A stretch of 43,437 nucleotides of DNA from an uncultured Clostridium sp. (lineage in GTDB: Bacteria; Bacillota; Clostridia; Lachnospirales; Lachnospiraceae): the NCBI GenBank assembly GCA_947178475.1, contig CAMWYM010000013.1:1-43437 (forward strand), in the 5' to 3' direction. Positions 32,888 through 41,507 of the stretch are shown piece by piece. How positions within the stretch are numbered: position 1 is the stretch's first letter; the number at the start of each line of letters is the position of its first letter. The notes beneath the pieces were generated by a model. It did not search any database and was not told the origin of the DNA. It worked only from the letters and a program-made list of their open reading frames with translations. Both the position numbers and the translations under genes were made by a program.

Positions 32888-33961
32888 TTACAAATTTCCC
32901 CCTTTAGAATTTGTATCCTTCGCTCTGGCTGCGGTAATCAGAATAGAAACCGCCCCAAACAGACATCCTGCCACCGGCCACACTATCCAGCTTCTCTCCC
33001 AGTTGTGTGTGATAAAACCGTATCCAAGATACCCCGTTGTTACCAAACACCAATAAACACCTGCAACAGTTCTGATAATATCCTCTGACTCTTTTCTTTC
33101 CTTTTTTCGAACCCTCGTAAATCCATTTTGTTGTAATAAAACATCATAGCAATCCTTTTCCATCCCCGCCAAAACAAAAAAGCGCACGGCAATCGCAATC
33201 ATAGCAAACAACACCATAGCTGCTATATCCTCCCAGACCGGATTACCGGTTGAGTCATAGATTGCATTACAGATAACGCATCCAATCACCGCAGCTATAC
33301 AAAGAACAACCCCCGCTGTGATTCTGAATGTAAAAATTTTATAGAATTTCTCATACTCACCCTCTAACCGTTCCTTTTCCTTCTCTGGCAAAATAAAAGG
33401 TTCTGTTTTAAAAAATGTGTATCGCTCCAGTCTCATACTGGAAGATACAAAAATAGCTACCGCCGCTGCTGCACATAGCAGTATCGGAACTGCCGCCAAA
33501 CCACCTCTCATTGTAATCCCTTCTGCTAAAAGAAGATACGTATTCACAGCACTATATAGTACTACGCTGATGATACAAAGAAATACACCCCATGAAATCC
33601 GCTGGGCTGATTTAAAATATACTGCCTGATATTCCTCCACTTCCTCTGTCCGGAGTTTCCGGATCTTCCCCTCTTCATAAGCCAGATCATCCTCAGAAGA
33701 ATTTATTTCCTTTTCTGAATATGATGCCTGAGTAGGCTCCTTTTCATACTCCGGGGTAACATCTCCCTCCTCCTTCAGCAAATAATCCGTAGTCACACCA
33801 AATATCTGGCTCATCAACACCAGCTTATCCAAATCCGGCATAGACTGTCCAGACTCCCATTTTGACACCGCCTGCCGGCTTACCTCCATCTGTTCTGCAA
33901 ACTGCTCCTGCGACAGACCTAATCGTTTCCGCTCGGTGAATATTTTCTCTGCTAATCTCAT
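32888..33961 (-). CDS. XRE-family regulator with C-terminal membrane domain
   Basis: A 357-residue protein from the ATG at 33961 (MRLAEKIF), placed 9 bases after AGGAG. A helix-turn-helix domain occupies about 1-62 (LGLSQEQFAEQMEVSRQAVSKWESGQSMPDLDKLVLMSQIFGVTTDYLL), followed by an acidic linker (65-105). Hydrophobic segments then occur near 123-142, 151-172, 213-234, 246-265, and two more near the C-terminus, so the DNA-binding domain is tethered to the membrane. Such one-protein systems are common in Clostridia and may sense membrane state. It is a single-gene unit. I could not assign an operator, though GTTGAC-type sequences occur just upstream (34035-34070). Confidence 0.85.
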   Translation of the reverse strand: MRLAEKIFTERKRLGLSQEQFAEQMEVSRQAVSKWESGQSMPDLDKLVLMSQIFGVTTDYLLKEEGDVTPEYEKEPTQASYSEKEINSSEDDLAYEEGKIRKLRTEEVEEYQAVYFKSAQRISWGVFLCIISVVLYSAVNTYLLLAEGITMRGGLAAVPILLCAAAAVAIFVSSSMRLERYTFFKTEPFILPEKEKERLEGEYEKFYKIFTFRITAGVVLCIAAVIGCVICNAIYDSTGNPVWEDIAAMVLFAMIAIAVRFFVLAGMEKDCYDVLLQQNGFTRVRKKERKESEDIIRTVAGVYWCLVTTGYLGYGFITHNWERSWIVWPVAGCLFGAVSILITAARAKDTNSKGGNL

Positions 33962-34076
33962 ATTCATTTTCTCCTTTCGATTTTTGTCCATCTTACAGTT
34001 GCACCCCCTTTTTCTTCCACCAAGTCTACCTTGAAATTTGTCAACTAATGGTTGCTTTTGTTGATTTTATTAAGCT

Positions 34077-35111
34077 TTATGTTGTTTTTTGAATAAACAT
34101 CGCATCCCCAAAGGAAAAGAAACGATACTGTTCTTCCACTGCCACTTCATAGGCATGCAGCATTTTCTCCCTCGTAGAAAATGCAGACACCAGCATAAGC
34201 AGGGTAGATTCCGGTAAATGAAAATTGGTAATCAGGGAATCCACCACCTTGAACTGATATCCCGGATAAATAAAGATATCGGTCCAGCCGCTTCCGGCTT
34301 TCACAACCCCGTTGTCATCTGCCACTGATTCCAAGGTTCTTGTACTGGTGGTTCCGACAGAAATAATTCGATTCCCCCGTTTCTTCGCCGCATTGATTTT
34401 TGCCGCTTCCTCTTCCTCCACGACATAGAACTCCGAATGCATATGGTGCTCCAAAATATTATCCACCTTAACCGGACGAAATGTTCCCAGTCCAACATGC
34501 AGAGTCACATGGGCAATCTCCACACCCTTTTTCTCCAGCTGTGCTAACAGCTCTTTGGTAAAATGCAGTCCTGCTGTAGGTGCTGCTGCTGAGCCCTCAT
34601 GCTTTGCATATACCGTCTGATAACGATTACGGTCCTTTAACTGATGGGTGATATACGGAGGAAGAGGCATCTGTCCAAGCTTATCTAAAAGCTCCTCCCA
34701 GATACCTTCATATTCAAATCGAATGAGACGGTTTCCCTCCTCTACTATATCAACGACCTCTCCTGTTAACAGACCGTCACCAAAGCTGATTCTTGCCCCC
34801 ACTCTTGCCTTTTTTCCCGGCTTTACTAAAGTTTCCCATATCTTTTCTTCTTTTCTCTTTAACAGTAAAACCTCAATAGAGGCTCCTGTATCTTCTTTTA
34901 CCCCCATAAGCCGCGCAGGAATTACCTTAGTATCATTGATCACCAGGCAGTCACCTTGGTTTACATAATCTAATATGTCATAAAAATGCCTGTGTTTAAT
35001 CTCCCCGTCCTCTCTTCCTACTACCATAAGTCGGGAGTCGCTTCTCTTTTCAAGAGGATCCTGTGCAATCAGTTCCTCCGGTAACTCATAATAAAAATCT
35101 GTTAATTTCAT
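34077..35111 (-). CDS. queA: S-adenosylmethionine:tRNA ribosyltransferase-isomerase
   Basis: A 344-residue enzyme that transfers and isomerises the ribosyl part of SAM onto preQ1 in tRNA to make epoxyqueuosine, late in queuosine synthesis. Motifs: start [20 protein letters not shown] followed by [79 protein letters not shown], and the C-terminal [17 protein letters not shown]. Length is normal. The site before the ATG is weak. No other queuosine genes are visible nearby. The 116 bases upstream hold nothing I can assign. Confidence 0.97.
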   Translation of the reverse strand: MKLTDFYYELPEELIAQDPLEKRSDSRLMVVGREDGEIKHRHFYDILDYVNQGDCLVINDTKVIPARLMGVKEDTGASIEVLLLKRKEEKIWETLVKPGKKARVGARISFGDGLLTGEVVDIVEEGNRLIRFEYEGIWEELLDKLGQMPLPPYITHQLKDRNRYQTVYAKHEGSAAAPTAGLHFTKELLAQLEKKGVEIAHVTLHVGLGTFRPVKVDNILEHHMHSEFYVVEEEEAAKINAAKKRGNRIISVGTTSTRTLESVADDNGVVKAGSGWTDIFIYPGYQFKVVDSLITNFHLPESTLLMLVSAFSTREKMLHAYEVAVEEQYRFFSFGDAMFIQKTT

Positions 35112-35227
35112 CTTAATCTGCTTCTTTCTCTAATCTATTTTTACTGACTAGGTTTTTATTCCTTTTATCTGATGGCTCTCTGATTCCTATACTCATAAGC
35201 TGGAAGTTGTTGTAACTATCTTATGGC

Positions 35228-38200
35228 TTACTTGGATTTTTTCCAGCCTTCATCCTTTTCCTGACTGGAAGCCGTCGCCTTTGTAAGCTGCAGTATAATC
35301 TCACTGAAATAACGCTCCGGCACATCCTTTAAGAGCAGTGCATCGTCCTTGTGCTTTTCATTCCACCATATTTCCTTTGCCGTTTTTCCTGCCGGATAAA
35401 ATGCCGCCTCATAAACGGTAACCTCCTCTCCCATGCCGCCTACATAGCTTCCGGAAAAGAACAGGGATACTCCATACCCAAGCTCCGTATCCTCTCTATA
35501 GTAGGTATCGATGCAACCGGCGTCTAACACAGCTCCCTTATACCAGCCTAAAGTCTGCAATTTTCCCGATAAAGACAGGTCATTTAAGATCATACCGCCA
35601 AACCGCTCCAATTCCCTGCTGCCTTCCTCCTCCTTTGTCCGGTAAAAAACAGGTCTTTCCAACTGCTCAAAGGGCTGGGTAATCTCATAATCCGCCAGCT
35701 GCTCCTTCCACGTCTCAATGCTCTCTGCCGTAAGCTCCACCGGATGCACCAGACCAATGCTGGCATTTTCCGGGAACTCATATTCCTCTTCCTCTTCTGT
35801 GTTAAAGGAACCGTCCTCCATATAACGAAAACTCTTTGTCAGCCTGTGCTCCTCATACACACCCCAGATTAGACCAATGGCAAACTGATGCATAATTGGA
35901 TTTTTTACAAACAGCTCCTGCCATGCCTCAGCAGTCCAGAGACGTTCTGCGGAAAGTGCCGCTTCAAGCCGCATTTTCTGGCTGGCTACCGTAGTCTTCA
36001 TCTGCTTTTTCATCTGCTTGAATTCACTGTATGCCGCCGCTGCCTTTTCCTCATCATCCTTTTTGCCCGGTGCCGGAAGATTCTTAAGCTTTTTCCCCGA
36101 TGCATCAAACACCTCAATCTCCAAAGACGGCGTGATCGTAACGGTAAACTGCCGCTCACCGTAGTCAAAATGCCGTTCCATATGCTCATCAAAGCCTAAA
36201 TCCGGTACAATTTTATCCTCCAGCTGTGCCCGTGTAAGACCAAGCTGCTCCGCTGCATACTCCAGCGCTTTTCCTGCTGCCGCTCTTACCTGCTTAAACT
36301 TAAACTTTCTCGCAATACTGTCCACAATGAGCAATGCCTGCGGCTCCGGGCTAAGAGCCAATGCCTGTACAGCCTCTGCTGCAATGGCTCCTCTGGAATT
36401 TGCAGGCCACTCCTTAATCTGATGCTCCAGCTTCACTACGATATCTGCACTACCATGCTGGGCAGCCGCATATAAAACCCAGCGTTTCTTTGCCTCTGCA
36501 CCGAGTTCCATCCATCTGTCAAACAGCTCATTGACATATACAGCAAACTCCTCCGCAATAAGCTCCCCAGCAAGAACTGCCGCTGTCTTGTTCACTCCAA
36601 GCTTTCCCATAGAGACATAGGAAATGAGTATTGCCTGCAGATATTCTTCCCCTGCCTCACTTCCATCCTTTTTATGTACCATCGGAAATGGCTTCTCATA
36701 CGCCCATGCAAGGGAACGTTTTTTACCGCCCTTATGCAGCTCCTTTACAAGGTCTGTATTTAAAATCATTTTGCCCTCTCCGTCTTTTTCTCCCTCTTTG
36801 CTTTCGCCGCCGCTCAGATACTCCCTGAGCAAAGCGGCAAGCTTCGCACTTTTTTCCTTGTCACTGGCAGCCTGCAATGCCTCCAAGTCCTGCTCATCCT
36901 TCCATGAAATCAGCACCCGGACTGCCATCTCCCGGTCTGCTGCCTTCTTTGCTCCCAGCATGGAAAGGATATCGTCATGCCAGTTCCTCTGCTTTTCCAA
37001 AACAGAGAGCAGTTCCTCTTTTACAGACTTTGCACTGTCTGCCGCATATTTTAAGATATCCTCTTTATTCCTCTCGGCATCCATGGCAAGTGTCCTTACC
37101 CCGATACATCTTCCATAGGCATCTGCCCCTGCAAAGGCTGCTACAGTCTCCTCCCTGCGCTCCTTCAGATAACCGGCAAAAACCTCCGGTGCTTTCTTTG
37201 TAATTGCCTCTTTTATCTCCTCCGCATAAAAATGATCCTCAATCATGGAAAGCCCGCTTAACTGATGTGCCACATCCATACCTGCAGCATCTAATACCCT
37301 GAAAATCTCCGCCAGCTCCTTTTCCACCGTCTTAAATGTCCTTCCAAGCCTCTCGTCACAAAAGGTTACATATCCCCGCAATATGCAAAAAGCATAGCAG
37401 CGGTTATAAAACCCTTCATCCCGGTGAATACGGTAGTATGCCTCTAATGCCTTTCTCTGCTCCTTGCCGGCATACCAGGTTGTCACCTTAATCTCTTCCT
37501 TAATCGGATACAGGCTGTCCATCTCTGTATTCCCTAAGAGATAATCCCGAATCACCGGTATGCGGTTTGCCGGACAGCCGCCCACAAATACCTCTATCAG
37601 CTTATCCTGCCGCTGGTTTTTCACCTCGCTCTTACCAATAAACTTCTCATAAAATCCGGGATCGCTTTCCCGCATAATCTCTGTCATAACAGATGCTGCT
37701 TCATGGTCTGCCATGTTGTAATATTCTATATATAAATCCCGATGGTTTTTAAACTGTTCTGTCAAAATCCGCTTTCTCCCATTTTTAGCCGCCCAGCCGA
37801 TATAGCGCTTTGTGTCTATTCCAAACACCTCATCAAAGCTCCCACCCCGTTTCGCCAAATCCATCCGCAGATCAAACTTATCCATCACGGAAAACATTGC
37901 TTCAGCATCTATGGCAAGACAAAAGCTTACCACATTCTGCAGGCAGCCTGAGAGGGAGAAATTTGCAAAGGCACAGCCGCCTAACAGCTTCATCATCTCC
38001 TTGTCATAGGGCGCTCCCCAATATCTGGCAAGTACTTCCCCGGAAACCTTTTCCTTTCTAAGCTCTGCAGCCAGCCTCTTCATCGACTCCGGTGTGTTTT
38101 GTGCGCACGACCCCAGCAGCGAGCTAAGGCTTCCAAGAATCAGCTCCTCATAACTCTCCAAAAGCTTCCCATCCTCCTCTAAAACAGAAATTCCTCTGTC

Positions 38201-38818
38201 CTCTCTGCTCCCAAAAAGCTTTTTCACCTTACCAAGGAAGCCCTGCTCTTTTTGTGTACTTCCCGATGAAATACCTGCTCCATCCCCTGCCGGATATTTT
38301 AAATAAAAATATGCCACATAGAGCATAAGCCTTGCTTTATCCTGTCCGGTCACGGTGTAATCCATTGCCTTTTTCAAATTCTCTATATCATTTCCCGCCA
38401 TCTGGCAAATTCCCTTCACTTCCCTTGCAGACATGCGGAACTGATTATTCGCTACCATATTCGCATGGATTGCAGCCGCTTTAGAAGGGTCAACCGAAAA
38501 CTTTCCCTCCTCCAGTTTCCCCCACCAATATCCCAGCCAGTCAAACATAGTCAAGCCGCCAAGGGTAAACAGCACCTCAAACAGACGCTCTGCCTCCTCA
38601 TATCTCTCCCTATCTATTGCTTTGGTCATCACATCAGAAAATTCCCGCTTAAGCTCCAGCGGCATTGTGGATAAATCTCTCTCTGTAATTTTGCGAAGTG
38701 TTTCCTCTTGTCCATCCTCCAGATAAGTCTCAATCTTTTCCATCGTAACGCTGTCTAAGCCGCACTGCGCAAATAAATCCATTATCTTTTGTAAATGTTT
38801 TTCTTCCGGTCGTATCAT
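35228..38818 (-). CDS. DUF4132-containing protein (MolR/YehI-like)
   Basis: A protein of 1196 residues from the ATG at 38818 (MIRPEEKHLQKIMDLF), preceded by GGGAGGA and 7 bases; the longer frame from 38908 adds 30 residues that read through a palindromic element and should not be used. Most of the protein is helical and probably repeat-like (for example KYAADSAKSVKEELLSVLEK and the HEAT-like AAEAVQALALSPEPQALLIV). The C-terminal part (about 990-1180) matches DUF4132: ASIGLVHPVELTAESIETWK, LADYEITQPFEQLERPVFY and the final beta-rich region. No transmembrane segments. In E. coli the DUF4132 protein YehI (MolR) is encoded near yehLMPQ, as here. Biochemical role unknown. Confidence 0.85.
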   Translation of the reverse strand: MIRPEEKHLQKIMDLFAQCGLDSVTMEKIETYLEDGQEETLRKITERDLSTMPLELKREFSDVMTKAIDRERYEEAERLFEVLFTLGGLTMFDWLGYWWGKLEEGKFSVDPSKAAAIHANMVANNQFRMSAREVKGICQMAGNDIENLKKAMDYTVTGQDKARLMLYVAYFYLKYPAGDGAGISSGSTQKEQGFLGKVKKLFGSREDRGISVLEEDGKLLESYEELILGSLSSLLGSCAQNTPESMKRLAAELRKEKVSGEVLARYWGAPYDKEMMKLLGGCAFANFSLSGCLQNVVSFCLAIDAEAMFSVMDKFDLRMDLAKRGGSFDEVFGIDTKRYIGWAAKNGRKRILTEQFKNHRDLYIEYYNMADHEAASVMTEIMRESDPGFYEKFIGKSEVKNQRQDKLIEVFVGGCPANRIPVIRDYLLGNTEMDSLYPIKEEIKVTTWYAGKEQRKALEAYYRIHRDEGFYNRCYAFCILRGYVTFCDERLGRTFKTVEKELAEIFRVLDAAGMDVAHQLSGLSMIEDHFYAEEIKEAITKKAPEVFAGYLKERREETVAAFAGADAYGRCIGVRTLAMDAERNKEDILKYAADSAKSVKEELLSVLEKQRNWHDDILSMLGAKKAADREMAVRVLISWKDEQDLEALQAASDKEKSAKLAALLREYLSGGESKEGEKDGEGKMILNTDLVKELHKGGKKRSLAWAYEKPFPMVHKKDGSEAGEEYLQAILISYVSMGKLGVNKTAAVLAGELIAEEFAVYVNELFDRWMELGAEAKKRWVLYAAAQHGSADIVVKLEHQIKEWPANSRGAIAAEAVQALALSPEPQALLIVDSIARKFKFKQVRAAAGKALEYAAEQLGLTRAQLEDKIVPDLGFDEHMERHFDYGERQFTVTITPSLEIEVFDASGKKLKNLPAPGKKDDEEKAAAAYSEFKQMKKQMKTTVASQKMRLEAALSAERLWTAEAWQELFVKNPIMHQFAIGLIWGVYEEHRLTKSFRYMEDGSFNTEEEEEYEFPENASIGLVHPVELTAESIETWKEQLADYEITQPFEQLERPVFYRTKEEEGSRELERFGGMILNDLSLSGKLQTLGWYKGAVLDAGCIDTYYREDTELGYGVSLFFSGSYVGGMGEEVTVYEAAFYPAGKTAKEIWWNEKHKDDALLLKDVPERYFSEIILQLTKATASSQEKDEGWKKSK

Positions 38819-38844
38819 AACTAAATCCTCCCTATTCCAATTCC

Positions 38845-38939
38845 GTATCCGTCCTCCGGTACACATATCTTCTAGATTCCTTTCTGTCCGCCAAGAACAT
38901 GCGTCCACAAAGGAATCTGTGCACCTTACGGACGGATAC
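38845..38939. repeat. Nested inverted repeat in the leader of the DUF4132 gene
   Basis: GTATCCGTCC (38845-38854) pairs with GGACGGATAC (38930-38939), and AGATTCCTTT (38874-38883) pairs with AAAGGAATCT (38909-38918), with further partial pairing between. The structure lies 27 bases upstream of the DUF4132 start, so it would form in its leader RNA. No T-run follows, so it is not a standard terminator. Confidence 0.7.
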
Positions 38940-38960
38940 TGTTTTTATCAAGCACTTTAG

Positions 38961-39297
38961 GTGATTGCGAAACTCCCAATTTTCAAAACCTAGTTGTGTA
39001 ATGTAGACAATACCATAAGCAGGTACTTTGGAGCCGCCGGTACTTGCATTGAGTACTTGGCGAGGTATTTTCGAGCCTAGTACGAAAGTACACTTGCACA
39101 CTTAGCGAGATTCTATCGAGCTTAGTGGGCATAGTGTTACATTGCTTAGTACCGTTGCGAGCGACAAGTAGCGCAATGCCTGTATACTTAGCGAGGCTTT
39201 GCCGAGCTTAGTAGAAAGGTATGCCTTGTGCTCGTGCCTGCGTTGATTTGTCTATATTACACAACGAACATCTTAAAAAACTGAGTTTCGCAATTAC
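38961..39297. mobile_element. 337-bp MITE-like element with 50-bp inverted ends and internal hairpin repeats
   Basis: The ends 38961-39010 and 39248-39297 are inverted copies. Outer 15-bp blocks match at 14 positions, inner 18-bp blocks match at 17, and both are separated by exactly 17 variable bases. Inside are three copies of a 29-base imperfect palindrome (39054-39082, 39099-39127, 39185-39213), each starting YACTTRG and ending CYTAGTR, plus a further hairpin with ATTGC/GCAAT arms (39141-39178). No transposase or credible gene is present. Together with 38845-38939 it fills the 478-base gap 38819-39296. A non-autonomous transposable element is the simplest reading; a structured RNA is the alternative. 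Confidence 0.7.
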
Positions 39298-39629
39298 TAA
39301 TAATAACATAAAGCTGCGTCAAGCTGTGTCTTTTCCCTGCAAATCGTAATATACTGATATATCTGCCCATAAAGCTCTAAGATCTCCCCAGGCTCCCTTT
39401 TCATCTGGTGCCTGCTTTGTTCCAACAGGAGAACAAGCCCGGAAAGCTTTTCGGAAAGCACTGCAAGCCCGATTTGCTCTGCCTGTTTTTCACATTCTCT
39501 GATTCCGTTTAAGGTGCTTTCATAAATAGTCGAAAAACCGCTTTCAAACAGCTCCATTAGCGAATCCTCCACTGCATCCAAAAGCTCTTCCACCGCCTGA
39601 CAGTTTTCTAATTCCATTTTTTCTTCCAT
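39297..39629 (-). CDS. Small helical protein of the vWA/SWIM module, unknown function
   Basis: A 110-residue protein from the ATG at 39629, preceded by GGGAGGGATT; the longer frame from 39647 overlaps the SWIM gene and has no site. It is acidic in the first half (MEEKMELENCQAVEELLDAVEDSLMELFE) and appears wholly helical, without membrane segments or recognisable motifs. Three cysteines, one in CYY at the end, show no metal-binding spacing. It follows the double-SWIM gene by 14 bases, so it belongs to the same transcript. Its TAG stop overlaps the first bases of the palindromic element, so the C-terminus may have been altered by insertion. I recognise no family. Confidence 0.75.
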   Translation of the reverse strand: MEEKMELENCQAVEELLDAVEDSLMELFESGFSTIYESTLNGIRECEKQAEQIGLAVLSEKLSGLVLLLEQSRHQMKREPGEILELYGQIYQYITICREKTQLDAALCYY

Positions 39630-39643
39630 AATCCCTCCCTGCT

Positions 39644-41482
39644 TCACCGCTTAAAAAATCCCTTCTTTTTCTCATAATACGGATTTTCTTCCCCGACATA
39701 TATCGCAACCGGATACATGTATATCCTTCCATCTTTTAGATAAATCCGCCCCAAAAAACAATAATGCTCTTTGGGTTTGAGTTGTTCCAGATAACGGATT
39801 GTGGATGCCTCCCTCTTTGAATAATCCACCTGAATGATAATCGCTTTCCCTATCTTATCATAAAGTGGCAGCTTAAGTCTCTGCTCTGTTTCCGAAAAAT
39901 CTGCCTCACCAAGCTCATAGGCATCCACAAATATAAGCTTCCTCCTATTCGGCTCCGTTTCCGCCTCCTTTACAAACCATCTATCGTAAAGTGCTGCAAA
40001 ATCATCAAAATACCAGTTTGCAATCAATTCCCTTGTAAGAACCCGCCCCTCCATAATCTCGGCCTTTGTCTCCTTTGACCCGGAAATCCTGCCGCCGCCA
40101 TCACATTTCGCCCGGCTTAGTTTAAGCTCCACCTTATACAGCTGCTCTAAGGTTATAGAAAGTCCCCATGGTGCCTGTGCCTTATCCGTAAATCCTTTCC
40201 GCTTATTCTCATAAAAGGTAGGCCTGACATTAGAATAGGTATACCATTCTCCCGTATTCTTTTCCAAAAAATAGACGATATCCCCTTCATAACCGGTCTG
40301 CGTAACAAAATGCTCCATGGTAATCCCCGCTAACTCCAGATTCCCCACCGGCAGATATTCCTCCCGAAATTCTCCTGCCAATTTAAGAAGCTCTTCACTG
40401 CCCTTGACCCGGGCAAGTGCCTTGGTCTGGCGCATAAGCCTAAGCTGTGAGGACAACAGTTTCTTCACATCAAAGGTGGCAGAATGTCTGAAATACCGTT
40501 CATAGCTGTCCTTTAGTCCTCTGCAGTATCCCTCAAAGCTGACAAGACCTGCATTATGGCACAAAACGGCAAGCCGCTCCAAATGCTCCATAATATCTCT
40601 CGCACATCTGGATAAGCCCACAAGAAATGTATTTTCCGTAAAAGCTTCCAATTCTTTTATCACCGCAGCAATCTGCTCCGTATCAAAGCCCACATCCTCT
40701 GTCCCTGCCTCGGCAAGCATTTCTTCTGTCAGAATGCCTTGTTCTATCTGGCACCACAAAATTGCTTCCGCCTTATGGGAACATAAATCCTTCTTATGGC
40801 AGGTACATGAGGAATATGCGAGAGGAGATAAGAGCTTCACCGTAATATCACGCTCTAAAAGCCTTACTGTGATCACACTGCCATAAGAAATATCCGGCTT
40901 TCCAGAAGAAAGACCTGCCAAAAAATTGCGATATCCCCGTGCACCCAGCGCACGGATAAGCCTGTTTAGCGGATAGATCTTGATTTCCTCCATCACCTGC
41001 AAAGCCGTATTGCTGACTGCGTTTTCTGTTAAGCTTACAGCATTCTCTTCCCTTTTCTCTGTTTCTCTGCTGTCCACAGTCTCTGTATCTTCCTCTGTAT
41101 TCTTCGACTTAGCCAGAAAACTTGCTGTATTTTCCACTGTGTCGACAGGTGCGGATTCCCTGTCTTCCGCCTCATCCAAGCGTTCCGGCATCCTATTTTC
41201 TCCGGCATCCGGTAACGACTGCTGCTGCAGATACAAGACTGCCTGTATCACATGCCGGCAGACTGTCCTCGAAGGACAGGTACATCTGCTGTCTGCAAGG
41301 GGCAGCAGCACGGTAACCTGTTCTTCTCCAACGGCTACACTCCACTGGCTGTCTCCCTTAATTTCTATCAGACTTAAGGAATTCCCTGCCTCCATATCCT
41401 TTCTGGCACGCTTTACAATTCCTTTATTGCTGATTCCGATTAAATATTCATCATCAAATTGTGACAGTACATTCTGTTCCAT
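39644..41482 (-). CDS. Protein with two SWIM zinc fingers (YehQ-like)
   Basis: A 612-residue protein with two SWIM-type CxCxnCxH fingers: C67, C69, C75, H77 (CTCPSRTVCRH) and C226, C228, C234, H236 (CTCHKKDLCSH). Each follows a beta-rich segment. An acidic, low-complexity linker (about 90-165) joins them. Residues of about 270-610 are mixed and contain no motif I know. SWIM fingers bind DNA or proteins. By order and size the protein resembles E. coli YehQ, encoded beside the vWA protein YehP. A GGAGG site lies 12 bases from the ATG, rather far. It follows the vWA gene by 25 bases. Confidence 0.85.
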   Translation of the reverse strand: MEQNVLSQFDDEYLIGISNKGIVKRARKDMEAGNSLSLIEIKGDSQWSVAVGEEQVTVLLPLADSRCTCPSRTVCRHVIQAVLYLQQQSLPDAGENRMPERLDEAEDRESAPVDTVENTASFLAKSKNTEEDTETVDSRETEKREENAVSLTENAVSNTALQVMEEIKIYPLNRLIRALGARGYRNFLAGLSSGKPDISYGSVITVRLLERDITVKLLSPLAYSSCTCHKKDLCSHKAEAILWCQIEQGILTEEMLAEAGTEDVGFDTEQIAAVIKELEAFTENTFLVGLSRCARDIMEHLERLAVLCHNAGLVSFEGYCRGLKDSYERYFRHSATFDVKKLLSSQLRLMRQTKALARVKGSEELLKLAGEFREEYLPVGNLELAGITMEHFVTQTGYEGDIVYFLEKNTGEWYTYSNVRPTFYENKRKGFTDKAQAPWGLSITLEQLYKVELKLSRAKCDGGGRISGSKETKAEIMEGRVLTRELIANWYFDDFAALYDRWFVKEAETEPNRRKLIFVDAYELGEADFSETEQRLKLPLYDKIGKAIIIQVDYSKREASTIRYLEQLKPKEHYCFLGRIYLKDGRIYMYPVAIYVGEENPYYEKKKGFFKR

Positions 41483-41507
41483 ATGATAAGCATGCCTCCT
41501 CTCTTTC

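Noticed and set aside
38819-38908. Extended 30-residue N-terminus of the DUF4132 protein
   Set aside because: The extra residues read through the 38845-38939 hairpin and are Cys/Arg/Trp-rich; the ATG at 38818 has a strong GGGAGGA site.
38832-39101. An 89-residue open frame on the minus strand across the palindromic element
   Set aside because: It runs through the inverted ends and hairpins of the repeat element, has no ribosome site and no family likeness; it is a by-product of the repeats.
39054-39213. CRISPR array
   Set aside because: Three 29-base repeats are present but they are imperfect palindromes with unequal spacing (45 and 86 bases) inside inverted ends, and no cas genes are nearby.
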